Part shown: positions 40,370 through 53,919 of the stretch, piece by piece
Layout of the letters: every line of letters starts with the position of its first letter
How positions within the stretch are numbered: position 1 is the first letter of the stretch
Assembly (NCBI RefSeq): GCF_027942865.1
Contig: NC_134511.1
Span: 1,859,567 to 1,923,566, forward strand
DNA length: 64,000 nucleotides
From: Odontesthes bonariensis
Taxonomy: Eukaryota > Chordata > Actinopteri > Atheriniformes > Atherinopsidae
Reading direction: 5' to 3'
Position numbers and translations under genes: made by a program
Notes under the pieces: model-generated
Told to the model about the DNA's origin: nothing
What the model saw: the letters and a program-made list of their open reading frames with translations, nothing else
Database searches by the model: none

Positions 40370-40959
40370 CTTCTTCTTCTTTGCTTTATTAAATGTCAGC
40401 TCCATCTTCTTCTTCTTCTTCTTCTCTGTTTTATTAAATGTCTTTCCTCGGGTTTCTTTCTCTTCTCTGCGGTTTGTAATGTTCCCTCCAGCCGTCTCCC
40501 CCCTCTGAGCCTCACGCTAAACACCCAGAGGAGCTTTTCTTCTTCGGCCGGGCCATTCCTGCCCGCCCCTAGCCGACCATCCACCGACAGCAGCCGGATC
40601 CAAGAGGTCTCCCGCGGCCGCTACGCGTCGGTTCCGACACCAGGTCGCAGGCGGGTGTTCGCTGGACTGTGTCCCGCTGAAGTAAAGTCCGTCCTTTCCG
40701 TCAGCGGCGGAGATCTCTCTCCTTGGAGCTGAACTTTGTCAAGGCTCCGGAGCAACAGCTGCTTCCGGTGCGGCCTTTCAAAATAAGAGCGGAAACATAA
40801 AGAGAACCTTTTTTTTTTTTTTTTTAAACAAACTTTATTAGAGCTCTTCAAAAGTATACAAAACAAGTCAGGGAAGTATTCTTGACAGTGTTACAGTTTA
40901 CAAAACCGAACGTGAAGTGAAAAAAAAAGTACAATAAGGACAATGAAACACTTTAAAAC

Positions 40960-41186
40960 AGGCCTGAACACCTTTCTTTTTACCCAATGTTTTTTAATGA
41001 TCTCCCTTTGAATGCTCTATCCTGTATTTATTTCGTTTTTGCATTTAAAGGACTCACTACTTTTATTTGTGTATTTTATTTGCATTTTACTGTCCCTGCT
41101 TTTGAACCTAATATTTGTCTTTTATCCCACTGTAGCACTTTGAGACTTTATTGTAAATGTAAAGTGTGTTATAAATAAAATTTATT

Positions 41187-41222
<36 letters not shown>

Positions 41223-41225
41223 GTT
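40960..41225 (+). mobile_element. Nested LINE/SINE tail with (TTA)n
   Basis: Plus-strand GCACTTTGAGACTTTATTGT followed by GTGTTATAAATAAAATTTAT and an ATT microsatellite is the 3' end of a common fish non-LTR or SINE family. It is inserted in the 3' UTR of the opposing LINE. Confidence 0.6.
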
Positions 41226-41323
41226 AACAGGCTGAGCTTCATATTTAAAACAGCAAGGATTTAGCAATGCTTTGATAGATCACAGTTGTTTTCTTGCTCG
41301 GATTAGAGACATATTTAAGTGAT

Positions 41324-42256
41324 TTAAAATATTGAACAAAGTAGTTTAGAAAGACGGTAAACGGCGGAACAGTATCTTTCCATTTTACATGTATGAATAA
41401 AATATTTACTTAAAATGATTGAGACCCAACTATGAATATCAGACCAGAAAACATAAACAAGTTGACAGCTGTAAGAAAGATGATCTGTAGTTTCTATTTC
41501 AGAGGAGCAGAAGACACATGGATCAGATTCAAACTTAAATCTTCTATGTAAAAAATCTCCAACGGGGTATACATCAGATATAATTTTGAAGTGGGTTTCT
41601 TTTACCTTAGGAGGAATTGGACATTTCATATAAAGAGAAAATGACTTCTTTTTAAAGGCATTATCTGGGTCTTGTCTTTTATTGTTGTCATTAAAATTAC
41701 AAAATATTTTTTGTTTAAATGCTAGGGAGACCGATCTGTTACTACATCTTTTCTCCTGAAGCGATACATTATCAATTGTCAGCGAGATCAAGCTAGTGTT
41801 TGACGAATACTGCATGGTACTTTGGATAAGATTAAGTAATGGTATGATATAACCATTACGTGAAATCTCTATCTTATATTTCTTTATAAAGTCATCACAT
41901 GATAACAGCATTCCATCTGTATATAACAAATCATGAATAAAACATATGCCATTATCACACCAATCCAATTTAAACAGAGACTTCCTGTTGATAGTTACAA
42001 CCCTGTTGTTCCATAATAAGGAATTGTGAGGGGAGAAGTTGTGAGTAAAAAGCAACTTCCCAAAATCTAATGCTTGCTTGTAAAAGCTTGACAACTTTAA
42101 AGGTATCTTAGAAACTTCAAAGTCACAATTAAACAAAAACTCTAGGCTTCCAACCTTATTAAAATTTTTATTGGGAATATGAAACCACATCGATTGAGGC
42201 TGGAACCAACAACAAACTGTTTCTGCATCATTAGCAGAGGTGGGTAGAGCAGCCAA
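41324..42256 (-). pseudogene. C-terminal portion of an L1-like ORF2 with zinc-finger RT-associated domain
   Basis: A 310-codon open stretch contains LDWCDNGICFIHDLLY, SFSLYMKCPIPPKVKE and the cysteine motif FESDPCVFCSSEIETTDHLS, the zf-RVT region found after reverse transcriptase in Tx1/L1-clade LINEs. The RT core is absent because of 5' truncation. The first codons overlap the left end of a hAT-like repeat (42238), so the start is artificial. Confidence 0.8.
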
Positions 42257-43080
42257 ACACTGTACTCCAGTAAAAGTACTGTTACTTCAGAATAATATGA
42301 CTCAAGTAAAAGTAAACAGTAGTCATCCAAATAATTACTCGAGTAAGAAAAAAGTTTGTGGTAAAAAAACTACTCGAGTACTGAGTAACTGTTGAGTAAC
42401 GTCTGATTTATTTGTTAACACAAGCATTCAATCAGACAGACAAAAATACTAAATAATCATCTTTAGGCCAATTAGAGTTCATCCAGTTGATAAAATAAAT
42501 TTAATTTAATTCATTCATTACAAAATAGCTTAAATTAAAATAATCCAGGTAAATTCAGGTACTTCAGTAAAAAATAAACGAGACTTAGGAAATGTTTAAA
42601 ACATATGTAACCCATATGTAACCTAAAAAACAAACATTCACCTATCCATGGGGGGAAAACGAGTTTAGGAAACTTAGCGCTACATGTTTCCTCAGGTTAG
42701 ATGTTGAGTTTCTGCTGAAATGTGCGTTTGTTTTGGTTGCCACAGAAGACACATAATGTAGCTGCTGTTTCTCACTCTTTGTAAGGTAAACATGCTTTCA
42801 GTATGAGGCCTCGTCTGCGTCTTCATTTCCCACCGTTGGTTCTGACATTTTTCATCTGTTTCTTTCTTTGTTTGCTACGACTGCTAATGCTAAAGCTAAC
42901 CCGTCCCGCTGCTGAGATCGAGTACGGTCACGTGACCAGACTGCACGGCTGCGTCTGATTGGTGGAACACAGTCAGGTGGTAGAGCCTTTGGCGGAAGTC
43001 TCTCTCTCTGTCAGAATAAAACATTAAAATGAGGCGTACGCGGCGTAAAGATGAACAACAGCAAACTATTTCTGCATCAT
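42238..43080. mobile_element. hAT-like repeat starting CAGAGGTGGGTAG
   Basis: The left end CAGAGGTGGGTAGAGCAGCC followed by CTCCAGTAAAAGTACTGTTA is characteristic of a widespread fish hAT family. The matching right end was not found. CTGCATCATTA occurs just left of the element and again at 43072, which may mark the flanks. Confidence 0.5.
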
Positions 43081-45492
43081 TAACCAGATAAATTGTCCAC
43101 AGGCCCCAAAGGGCCGTGTAGGAGCTATTTGTAGAGTTTGTTTTTGTTTTTTGGTTCCAGTTGTACATTTAATTAGCTAATTATGAGTAACTTTATTTGA
43201 TTAATTTCAGTGCTTTATTTAGATTACATTATTTGCTAATATTCTTTGTTAGTTATTTGTTTAGAATATTTTGGTAATTGGGTCACACTGGGCACCTGGA
43301 GTCCCAGCATGCACCTGGGTGGGCCGATGTTTGTTTTTTTACCAGGAAAAAGGAGAGAGCAGCAGTTTTTCTTTGTTCTTTTGTTTGTTTTATTGTTTTG
43401 AAATAAATCCTCAGAAAACGCAAGAATTCATTTTGGACATTCATCTTCTTTTGCCTGCATTAAACCACATCCCCCATGGTGCATCAGTGGCCTTTGAAAT
43501 TTAATTTGTTTTTTATGGACAAATGGTCACTACAGGCCGGATTTATAGTTGCGCTGGAGGTGAGTTAATATGTTTCAATTGTTCAACCCATTTGTAATTG
43601 GTACGGTGACAAAATCCAAAAATATTCGCACAGATATTACAACTTTAAGCAGAAAACTTTACAATAAGAAACAGATTAAAGATATAAGATCATGTACAAC
43701 AAACTTTATTGATCGATGGGAAAATTTAAGTGAGCAGAAAAAAAGTTCTAAAAAGATATAAAAGAAGAGCCGTTACAATAAAAGGACATAAAAAAATTGT
43801 AAACATATAAATACATAATAAATAATAATAATAAATACATAGAAACACAATTTATAGAAATTACAAGATTTATATAAACAGGCCAAAGGAGAAAAATTCA
43901 TAGAAGTTCACCTGACGTATATTAAACGCTGTTAAACGTGCGTTTGGTGGCGTCGGATCAATCAACCAAACGTCTTTAACCCAATCAGGTAAAAACCTCC
44001 CTGATCAGGAAATATAAGAATAGAATTATTTTGAAAAAAAAATGCATCTGAATTCATTTGAAAAACGTTTTATGTCAAAATATAAGAAAATTAAATCAAC
44101 ACGTTCAAAAAAAAAAAAAAAAAACATGATAAATAACAAAAATAAATAATTATTTTATGTAATTTTACGTAATTATGTAATTTATGTCAATAATTTCATG
44201 TAAATAAAAAAAAACAACAAACCTACTTCACAAATTATGGTTGAAATAGATAACTAATTAATTTATTAATGATTTATTCATGAATGGATGAATAAGTAGA
44301 TAAATAAGACTGAATAAAGACACAGTGAACATTTAGAGTATTTATCTGATCAATCTGAGCTCTTATTTTGAAGTCAGATCAATCACACCGGAAGTCAATT
44401 TGTTTCCGTTCACATGACGAAACTAATCCCAAACTGGGGAGAAAACTGCAACTGCGCATGCGCAAATTTGGTCCTGTGAGGCAAACCCAACGCCTCCCTT
44501 TGAGTTTCGGGAGGTTCCGGTGAACTGATCAAACGCTCCTCTGGAAAAGAAGGATGATTTCTTTCTTTCTTTTTTCTTTCAGATTTTTAAACCAGTTACT
44601 TTAAATTATATTAATCTAAATGATGTTTTCAATTATTTTTTTAAAATTGTTACATTTTTCATTCACTTTATTTGACTTTGGATAATTTATTCTCTCTAAT
44701 TGATCCAGTTTGTCCAAAAAATGTTTTTTTAAAAACAACTCCCACAGAAGAAGAAAAATAAACGAGACCATCCATGTGAAATCTCTTTGCATCTATAGCA
44801 GCTTTTATGTTTTATGCACATTTATGTTCGTGTTAATGTTCTCTGAACATTTATGTTATGTTTTCTACAATTTTTAAAACGGTTTTAGTGTTTATTATCC
44901 CTCATTTTTAACAGGTTCTGGACATTAAGTTTTGATTGTACGTTTTGTAAATAATTTCAAGTATGTTATAATCTACTAAATATTTGAATTTATGTGTATT
45001 AAACTGAATAAATCATGGATTAATTAACCAAACCTCTACGCAGTAAATCCTGTCAGGAAGTCCAAATAAACCTCTTTGGCATGTGAAGTCCTTGACTTTG
45101 GATGATATTTCAAAAAGATTTAGACTTAAAGAAAGTAAACTGAATAAAGTGCAGGAGAAATAAAAGAGAATAAAAAAAACAGGTGATGATAACCTGATCG
45201 ACACTCAACAGAAGAGGGAAACATCTGTGTGCATGATTCTGGATGTAGGTCAGTTTAAATCCAGCAGGGGGCGGTAATGCAGCTCCACAGATGCTAACTA
45301 CCGAAATATCCCCCAAAGAAGAAGAAGTGAAACCACTTCAAACTGCTGAGCTATCGACAGAACAAACAGATTCAGGAAGAATTCCGGCTTATCTTTGAAT
45401 AAACTCCCCAAATGTAAAGAGAAACGGGACAAATGGATCGCAGCCACCAGAGAAAACTGGAACCCAGGAGCAGAAACGTGGATTTGAACGTT

Positions 45493-45494
<2 letters not shown>
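43081..45494. other. Gene-poor AT-rich region
   Basis: Contains A- and T-runs (for example 44108-44124) and short unassigned frames. No gene, RNA or complete element was recognised. Confidence 0.55.

Positions 45495-45554
<60 letters not shown>
45495..45554. repeat. (GATA)n microsatellite
   Basis: About 15 perfect GATA units. It directly joins a minus-strand LINE tail (45555 onward: ATACTTTATTTCTTCCCAAT), which typically ends in such microsatellites. Confidence 0.95.
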
Positions 45555-45555
<1 letters not shown>

Positions 45556-46634
45556 TGATACTTTATTTCTTCCCAATTTGGGAAATTATTGTGTTGCAAC
45601 AGCATACAGTATAAAAGATATGTAAACAATTAAAGGAAAAACAAACAAATATAATAGAATACAAATAGATAATAAACATTAGCTATGAAATAAAAATAGA
45701 GAATAAACATCAGCTATAATAATTACAAACAGAAACTATATTTATGAACATCTCCTATTTAAAGTGTAACCGAAAACCTGTTTAAAATATGATTTGATTA
45801 GTTCTGTTGTTAAATTAGACTTGGATTAGGTGAGATATCAGGTTTGTAGCTTTGTAGCTAATTGGTCACAACTACATTCAAAGATTTAGATGAAGAGGAA
45901 AATGAATTATCTTTAGTTTTCTTTATCTTTCTTTATCTCAAACTGTTTGGAGGGAGAATAACATTGTTAACTTTTAAAAGAGACCAGAATCAAACATTTA
46001 CTGCATAAAGCTGCAGTTCAGTCATGGACACTTTGAATTATTGTCCTCTGTTACATCAGGGTTTAGTGTTTCATAGGATAAAAAAACATATCATTTGGAC
46101 CCCCTTTCTAGAATATTACAAAAGCTTACAAACTCCATTAAATGAGGATTAAGACACCAATACAGAAGTGAGAACGGAATCCCCGCCCCCGTTTCCCTCT
46201 TCAAACTATTATTATTATTATTTACTTTTATTTATTTACTTATTCATTTATTTATTTTATTTGATCTTTTAATTAATTTGACTTTATTCTATTTTACCCT
46301 TATTATCATTATTATTACTACTATTGTTATTATACATTTATTTATTTTATTTACCCTTTTTAAACATATACTGTATATGTATATTTCTTAAGATATCTGA
46401 ATGTACTTATCTATTACTTATTTTATTTCTTTATTGTTATTGCTGTCTATGTGTCTGTTCGATAATTCATTGTGAAAAATCCATAAAAATTGTGGAAACT
46501 AAAAAAAACATATATATGTTGTTTTATATTGTTCACTGTTTCCAGAGTCAGAAATAAACTAACTGTACTCTACAAAAGTATATTAAAGTCATTTATAAAG
46601 TGACAAACTCAGACTTTTACAGTCAGATCGTTGC
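45555..46634. other. LINE tail then AT-rich DNA
   Basis: About 45555-45700 is the 3' end of a minus-strand LINE (GGGAAATTATTGTGTTGCAA). The remainder is AT-rich with TTAT repeats at 46207-46340 and has no recognised gene. Confidence 0.5.
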
Positions 46635-47481
46635 TTAACCCTCTGGAGTCTTTGAGGCAGTTTGCGACACCTTGACATTTTCAAGTATTTCAACTAACTG
46701 TAAACATCTATGCAAAAGTGACACATGTGGTTGTATTCTGAAAAGCCTAACAAAAAATAATATGACAGTAAAGTGAATGTAATACAAACAAGTTTTATTT
46801 AAATTGAGGGTAAACACAACTGTAATTAGATGGGTGTGTAACTGTCACTCTGCATGTGATAATTGTCTGTCTCGGGCAGGACATTGTTGTTGCCTTCCCC
46901 CACACTCTGTTGTGTCAGTGCAGTATAAAAAGTGTCTTGACAGTACAAAAAATATAAATACACAGTATGAAAATATAAAGTATAAATCAGAAAGTTGCTA
47001 CACAGTACATTACATTAGTTACACAGTACAGACGCAAAGTAGGGTTAGTTATTTTTTTTCAAGTAAAGTAGAGTACACACACATACGCATCATGACAAAG
47101 AGTCTGCCCTGGGACTAGGGCAGCTCAAGCATTAGTGTGGTACAGTGGTTTTCAAAGTGGGGGCCTCTATTGGAGTGAAGATAGGAAAAAAAAGGAAAAA
47201 AAAAAAAATAGAATTAATTTTTTTTAAATATCATTATAAAAAATTGTCACATTTTTTTTAATCAGTATTGTAAAATACAATTTATAATAATATATCATAT
47301 GGAAATGTTATTTGCCATGCTTGTCTTTCTGATTGGCTGCCAGTCAAAACATCGTAGACCTGGCGGTTTGCGCCTGTTCTCAAGCTGCTCTGCTCCTCAA
47401 GCTAGCGTGTAGCTAGCTTAGCCAAAATCGACAGATTTTTGACTTGGAAGAGACTGAAAGAACTGGCCGACTAAAATCAGA

Positions 47482-47733
47482 AAGTATGAGGCAGCATACA
47501 TTAAGTTTGGCTTTACAGCCACACAGAAAAATGGTGTCCTCTGTCTGGAGACCCTCTCAAATGAGGGTTCAAAACTTTCGAAACTTCAGCGTCACTTGAT
47601 ACAAAAACATCCGGCAGAGTCCGAAAAAACGGTCGACTTCTTCAGACGTAAAGAAGAGCATTTAGTCAGGCTGCATTCACACAGCGAGCTGCTGTCCGGG
47701 AAGAAAAGAAAGAAAATACGTTCTAAAAGTTGA
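47482..47733 (+). pseudogene. hAT transposase N-terminal BED-type fragment
   Basis: The plus-strand frame KYEAAYIKFGF, NGVLCLETLSNE, SKLQRHLIQKHP, then KKRKKIRSKS stop resembles the BED zinc-finger start of ZBED5/Buster-type transposases (SKL..HL..KHP with paired His). The expected second Cys of the first pair is missing, and the frame ends in a stop with no catalytic domain. A degenerate fragment. Confidence 0.75.
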
Positions 47734-48159
47734 TGTTTCTTTACATATTTTGTAGCATTGTCTGTGGTGTTAGCCCGATTCTTTTATTGGAAGCCCAAGA
47801 ACAAGCTGGAGCAGTCGTAAGTTAAACAAAGTATTTATTGGAGGTCACAGATCAAGTATCAGCGCTGGACTCGGAGAGACAGAGTTCTCGCATGAAATCC
47901 GTCCGACCAAGTCCTGATCCGGAAACATTTCATATTTATGTTCACCTTTATCTCAGAGGTTGTACCTACACTTGACAACGTATCATTGAACATTTACTAG
48001 TGACGTGAGCAGGCCATCCGCCGTCTTCGTCATGTTCTTTGGATGTGATAAGCGATGTGTGTGAGTGTTGTTTCAGGCGTGCATCTACTGTACCAGACCT
48101 ATCTGTCCTAAGAGACGTTTTATCTGACCCAGTTATTTTATCCCGCTACGTCATCTTAA

Positions 48160-48544
48160 AGCTGCCGTCGGCAGGTTTTCAAAATTCCGAGTCTAAAGTC
48201 GGAAAATTCGAACTGATACAACTTTCAGGTCCCTCCCCCTCTGTGGACGAGGTTGTGCACGTGAGTTCACACCAGTGTGCGCGCACACAAGCTGGGGGCA
48301 GACTTACGCTCAGCATGGAAGACGTGGTTGGTGACTGTTCTGCTCAGATAATAGATCAATAATAAAGCTAACGTGATTGGTTAAAAACAGCCGGGAGCGC
48401 TCAATTTTAGCAAGCACGATTACAGGCTTCAGAGGGAGCTATAGAATTCGGGATTTTTCCTAAACAGCCTATTTAATATTCTCCTTTCAGAATCCCATGA
48501 CAGTTCAAGCTAATATGACTAAAAAAAAGTTGCCGACGGCAGCT
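48160..48544. mobile_element. TTAA-flanked MITE, copy 2 (nested in the hAT element)
   Basis: TTAA at 48156-48159 and 48545-48548. Termini AGCTGCCGTCGGCA and TGCCGACGGCAGCT are exact complements. Same family as 31017-31590, differing at two terminal positions, with compensating changes at both ends. Confidence 0.85.
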
Positions 48545-48739
48545 TTAAAGTCTTGGACATACATTGCGTTTGTATGAGCAGAATGTAAACGTACAAACCA
48601 GGAACATAGATTATTTAGTGAACTACAGAGGTTTGCAAAGGGGGTCTCCGGACAGAAGCTAATACTGTTTGAGGGGCCTTGGCATGGAAAAGTTTGGGAA
48701 CCCCTGGTGTAGTAGATCTACAGTAAGATTCAGTTCCAA

Positions 48740-48892
48740 TCAGTTGTGCCAAGCAACATAACAGTTTCTGTCTGGTTGAAGGCAGAGGTAGACATCACAC
48801 ACTGTGCACTTCCAGAGAGTTTTCGTTACTTTGCCCTTCTGTATGCAGTAACATGTGACTAGCGATAGGTGTGGCCTAGGAGGCTGCTGCAG
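48740..48892 (-). pseudogene. piggyBac transposase C-terminal cysteine-rich domain fragment
   Basis: The minus-strand frame reads CYCIQKGKVTKTLWKCTVCD, then VYLCLQPDRNCYVAWHN and stop. The spacing C-x-C, WKC-x2-C, LC and NC...WH matches the zinc-binding C-terminal domain of piggyBac/PGBD4-type transposases. No catalytic Asp domain was found upstream. Confidence 0.8.
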
Positions 48893-49188
48893 TCAGAGAG
48901 TACAGAAAATCCAAAGATTTCTTTTCACTCTCCTTAAAAAGGGCCAGCTATATAATTTATTTATATTTAAAAAGTAGAAGTTTCAAGGTTTTTAATGGTG
49001 TCACTTATATGTTTGAATGACAAAAACTCACAGAGTTACAGATGTGTTTTTGGAGAAGTGTCAAAAATCCTACCGTTGGAGGAGCCGTTGAGTTTGGCCC
49101 CTCCCACCGAATCTGGCGCCAACTGTCCTCCTTTACGTCCGCAGCTCAGATGTAAATACTGAGTGTCTGCCGCTCAGACTCATATTGA

Positions 49189-49527
<339 letters not shown>

Positions 49528-49558
49528 ATCTGCCGGGACACATCACCGAGAACACAAC

Positions 49559-49574
49559 GGCTCTTTTAAGAGCC
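49559..49574 (+). promoter_or_regulatory. Histone 3' stem-loop (H4)
   Basis: GGCTCTTTTAAGAGCC: a 6-bp stem with a 4-nt loop, preceded by ACAAC. It is the SLBP/U7 processing signal that ends replication-dependent histone mRNAs. Confidence 0.97.
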
Positions 49575-50270
49575 CCCCCACCTCCTCTCAAGAGCTCCGA
49601 TCTCACTCATAAACACAAAAAAAAATTTGTTGAACTCTTTCATACGTCATAGCTAAATCACTTCATAGTTAAAGAACCCAGCAAAGCATCCACAACACCA
49701 CTATGGAATATATATGAATGAATTCCAGCTTTGTACATTAAATGATTTGGGTTCTTATCAATACAGCAAAATAACTTTGATAATAACTTTGAAATAACCG
49801 CCGTCATATTTAAAACTGCCAATGAGCCTTAACATAAATCAAAGTGAACGTTTTAAAATTATAAAAAGAACTCACAATTTCACTTGTTATTTGTTCGACA
49901 TTATTATGTAGTTTTAATCCAACATATTTCAGAAATTAAATTAGTTTAAATAACTCTGTTCCATTCACGCAATAGGTGAAATTCCGAAAAAACGTGCAAT
50001 ATTTTATAAGTTCAAATAACTCTGTTCCATTCACTACCATATATTATTTTATATTTCATATTGTGCCTTCATTTTATTTCATTTTATTTAAATATATTTA
50101 AATATATTTTGAACATAGTTTTGTTTTAATTTCTTTATAAGCACCTTTGGAGTTGCAACTAAATTTCATTGTTATGTAAATTATAATGACAATAAAGGCG
50201 ATTCTGATTCTAAAAGAGAATCTGTGAGTTGTCAGAACAAACCGTCATCAGAGCCCCACCCCTAAACAGC
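49575..50270. other. H4-H2B spacer
   Basis: AT-rich, with a duplicated AACTCTGTTCCATTCAC (about 49950 and 50018) and, at 50140-50215, a LINE 3' tail (ATGACAATAAAGGCGATTCT). No gene. Confidence 0.6.
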
Positions 50271-50274
50271 TCAG

Positions 50275-50279
50275 CCAAT
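50275..50279 (+). promoter_or_regulatory. H2B promoter CCAAT box
   Basis: CAGCCAATCACAGCCGGGGG lies about 105 nt upstream of the H2B start. The same block precedes the second H2B gene at 56712, so it is conserved between the copies. Confidence 0.6.
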
Positions 50280-50305
50280 CACAGCCGGGGGACAGCGCAG
50301 TGTGA

Positions 50306-50758
<453 letters not shown>

Positions 50759-50788
50759 ACAGCTCTGCTGCCCCAACAACAACCCAAC

Positions 50789-50804
50789 GGCTCTTCTAAG
50801 AGCC
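50789..50804 (+). promoter_or_regulatory. Histone 3' stem-loop (H2B copy 1)
   Basis: GGCTCTTCTAAGAGCC with a 6-bp stem and a 4-nt TCTA loop, in the context CAAC...ACCC. Confidence 0.97.
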
Positions 50805-53060
50805 ACCCACCCAGCCCTGAGAGCTCATTATCCTGCTGTAGTTCATACAAAGACAATACATGACGGGGTTAACATGTTGGGTATGGAAAGACATTTTTTA
50901 TTTTGGTATCTCATCAAAAAAGATAACTTTGTGACTGTCTCACAATTTACTGCCTTTTTACAGTATTGGATAATTCTATAGTATACAACTATCTCTCACT
51001 ACCAATCCTGACAGTTTTGGCTAAAGTTAGCCATTGCAGTCAATGGGATAAGTAAGATGCTCGCATGTGGTTACCACAGGAAGGTTTGTAACATTTATTA
51101 ACTCAGGGGTGGTGTAGAAATCGACCCGAGGAGGCGGGATTTTGTAACAGATTAGCCAATAGCATAATCATATTGTCAAACCTATTATACATATTTATCC
51201 AATCAGCACTGTCAAAGTGTTTCCACGAAGGGCGACAATTTTACCACCCCAAGCCTAAAATAAGGCGGTTAGACTCTCAACAGGCGACATTTTTCTACAT
51301 GACAGCCCCGATAAGTCCGAGTCCTAAAAAATACAAAATACTATTATTATTCATATTCTGAATTTTCCTTTGCGAGTTACTACATCAAGATGTTCTGGTA
51401 TTGGTCAGTGTTATTTCATGATGGAATAAAGTAATTGTTGAATGTATGGAAATATCTTACTTTACTTTCTGCATTAACTCATTCGTTTGACAGTCACTGG
51501 ATGTGGCACAACCCGACCTAAAAAATATCCAGCCGCCACTGCGTTGTAACTACTTCCTATAGTTGATTTTCCCTCCAAAACTACCTGCTTCTACTTCCTG
51601 AGGCCCACGTGACCAGAGGAACCTTCAGAGGGTATATTTAAAGGGATATTCACACGTTTTAAAGTATTAAAAATGAACAAAAATATAGATTAGTTTAATT
51701 TTTATAATTGAAACTGTGGCTGAACAAACAAGAAGTTTGGCCTGTTTACAAAAAAGATCTGATAAAAATTATCTTTAATTATTTCATCCTCTTTACTTAT
51801 TGTTGTGTTTTATGGTATAAAGGGGATCAGAACTTTAAATGTGATTTCATTGCATATCATATAATGTCACGGGTCCAGCTCAAAGTGTACCGAACTGAAG
51901 GAATGACCCGTTCGTTACCTCGACACATTCTCAGGAATCATTCTAGAATTGGAGGACATTTACATTTAAATAAACCTTGACTTTTCTGATTTTCTGCTAC
52001 ATATTCATCAATAATAGGTAATAAACATAAACTATTTAAAGGAAAATGGGTCAAATCTTTTTGAGCTGAGAAAGTAATTTACAACTCTTGCCAAAGTATT
52101 GGTTGAAGGAATTTTGTGATTTTTTTTTTTTAGATTTTTTTAGGAGTTAGTCAGAGAATTTGAGAGGTTGATCTCGGTTCAAGGCTCATATCTGAAATTC
52201 TGTAAATGTGAGCTCTTTAGTAGTTACATTGGCTGAAAGAGGACTAATTTTCCTACATTTTGAGGTATAATTTGTTTCTCTAAGTTAAACTGTATGACAG
52301 TTAGAGGTTTGAAAAAATGAAAACAATTTAAACTTATCAGGACCCTCTCAACTGTGTGCTCATTCATAAAAATCAAGGAGCAAAATGTTCATGTTTTTGA
52401 AACATGTTTTAAAATTGGCTGAAGATTTGAAAAAGCTGAAACAATTGGTAATAGCTGAATGTCTTGTGACCCATTTAAAGTTTGAATGGTGTCTCTAGCT
52501 GAAAACATGCAGAAGTAGTTAGGTTGGAAAGAGGGAGATGCCTTAAAGCATTCTCACAATTATTTTAAATTAAAATGACACATCTGAGAACATTTAAATA
52601 TCCATTATTATGTTTAAATCGGGACTGAAAACATCTCTTTTCCCTGGCACCTTGGCTTGCTACTTTTAATTGTTATTGTTATTTTGTTGCTAATTTTATC
52701 TCAAATTTTATTTTCATCTGTGATGAAGTCATTCTTATAGCTTTTATTGATGACTCTCTTGTGATGCAGATGTTGTGAAGCACTTTGGTCAGCTGAGGCT
52801 GTTTTAATGTGCTATATAAATACATTTTGAATTTGAATTGAATTGAATTATGAAGTAAAACCCAAACATCAGGTCTAAATAAACATCATCCAGTTATCTT
52901 TTTATTTAAAATATATGTCTTTATATTAATGGCTGTTTAGATGTTTCTTTAAAACATCCATAAGCTCAGGTCGGTTCTGTCCTCTAACAGCCGTTGGAGG
53001 CTCTTTGTCCCGCAGAGCCGCAGGGGGCGGCCCGCTCTCCCTTTAGCGGACTTTTTCAAA
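50805..53060. other. H2B-H3 spacer
   Basis: AT-rich with no recognised gene. A plus-strand LINE/SINE 3' end lies at about 52600-52850 (GTGAAGCACTTTGGTCAGCT, ATGTGCTATATAAATACATT, then an AATTG-rich tail). Confidence 0.6.
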
Positions 53061-53122
53061 ACACTTTGCTCCAATAAGCAGCGCGCATTCAGGCGGGAGC
53101 TGCCTCGTCGGGGCGGGGCTGA

Positions 53123-53713
<591 letters not shown>

Positions 53714-53743
53714 ACTGACCCCGCCGGTTTTCAACCACACAAC

Positions 53744-53759
53744 GGCTCTTTTAAGAGCC
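53744..53759 (+). promoter_or_regulatory. Histone 3' stem-loop (H3)
   Basis: GGCTCTTTTAAGAGCC followed by ACACACC; identical to the H4 stem-loop. Confidence 0.97.
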
Positions 53760-53919
53760 ACACACCTCCACCTGAGAGCTTCATCCTACATCAGTTTGCT
53801 TTAATTTCGTATGATAACATAATTACATTATCTTTGAGTACATAATGTGCCTTTTAATCAATGTTTCAAATTAATTAGGTATTTATGACCCTGATTCAGG
53901 CTTTTCTAACTAGTAATGG

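Larger units (their letters stand above)
40808..42256 (-). mobile_element. 5'-truncated L1/Tx1-like LINE
   Basis: A minus-strand element ending in a poly(A) tail (plus-strand T-run 40809-40825). Its coding end is at 41324-42256. The 3' UTR carries a nested plus-strand repeat tail. The poly(A) end lies about 440 bp upstream of the adam9 start codon. Confidence 0.75.
47143..48706 (+). mobile_element. hAT (Buster/Charlie-like) element
   Basis: Ends CAGTGGTTTTCAAAGTGGGG and, read inward from the right, CAGGGGTTCCCAAACTTTTC. Flanking 8-bp duplications GTGTGGTA (47135-47142) and GTGTAGTA (48707-48714) differ at one base. It carries a BED-finger fragment and a nested TTAA MITE. Confidence 0.85.
46639..48900 (-). 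mobile_element. piggyBac transposon remnant, interrupted by a hAT element
   Basis: TTAA at 46635-46638 precedes CCCTCTGGAGTC, a piggyBac-type end. A transposase C-terminal fragment lies at 48740-48892 on the minus strand. A hAT element occupies 47143-48706 between them. The 5' end and most of the transposase are missing. Confidence 0.65.

Noticed and set aside
40370-40405. Upstream in-frame ATG for adam9 at 40405
   Set aside because: It adds a lysine run from an AAG microsatellite before the signal peptide; the ATG at 40369 directly precedes the hydrophobic core.
48039-48362. 107-codon plus-strand frame
   Set aside because: It spans the border of the nested TTAA MITE inside a hAT element; no homologous domain.
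46635-49080. Complete piggyBac element ending near the H4 promoter
   Set aside because: Only the TTAA-CCCT end and a C-terminal transposase fragment are visible; no second TTAA terminus was found before H4.
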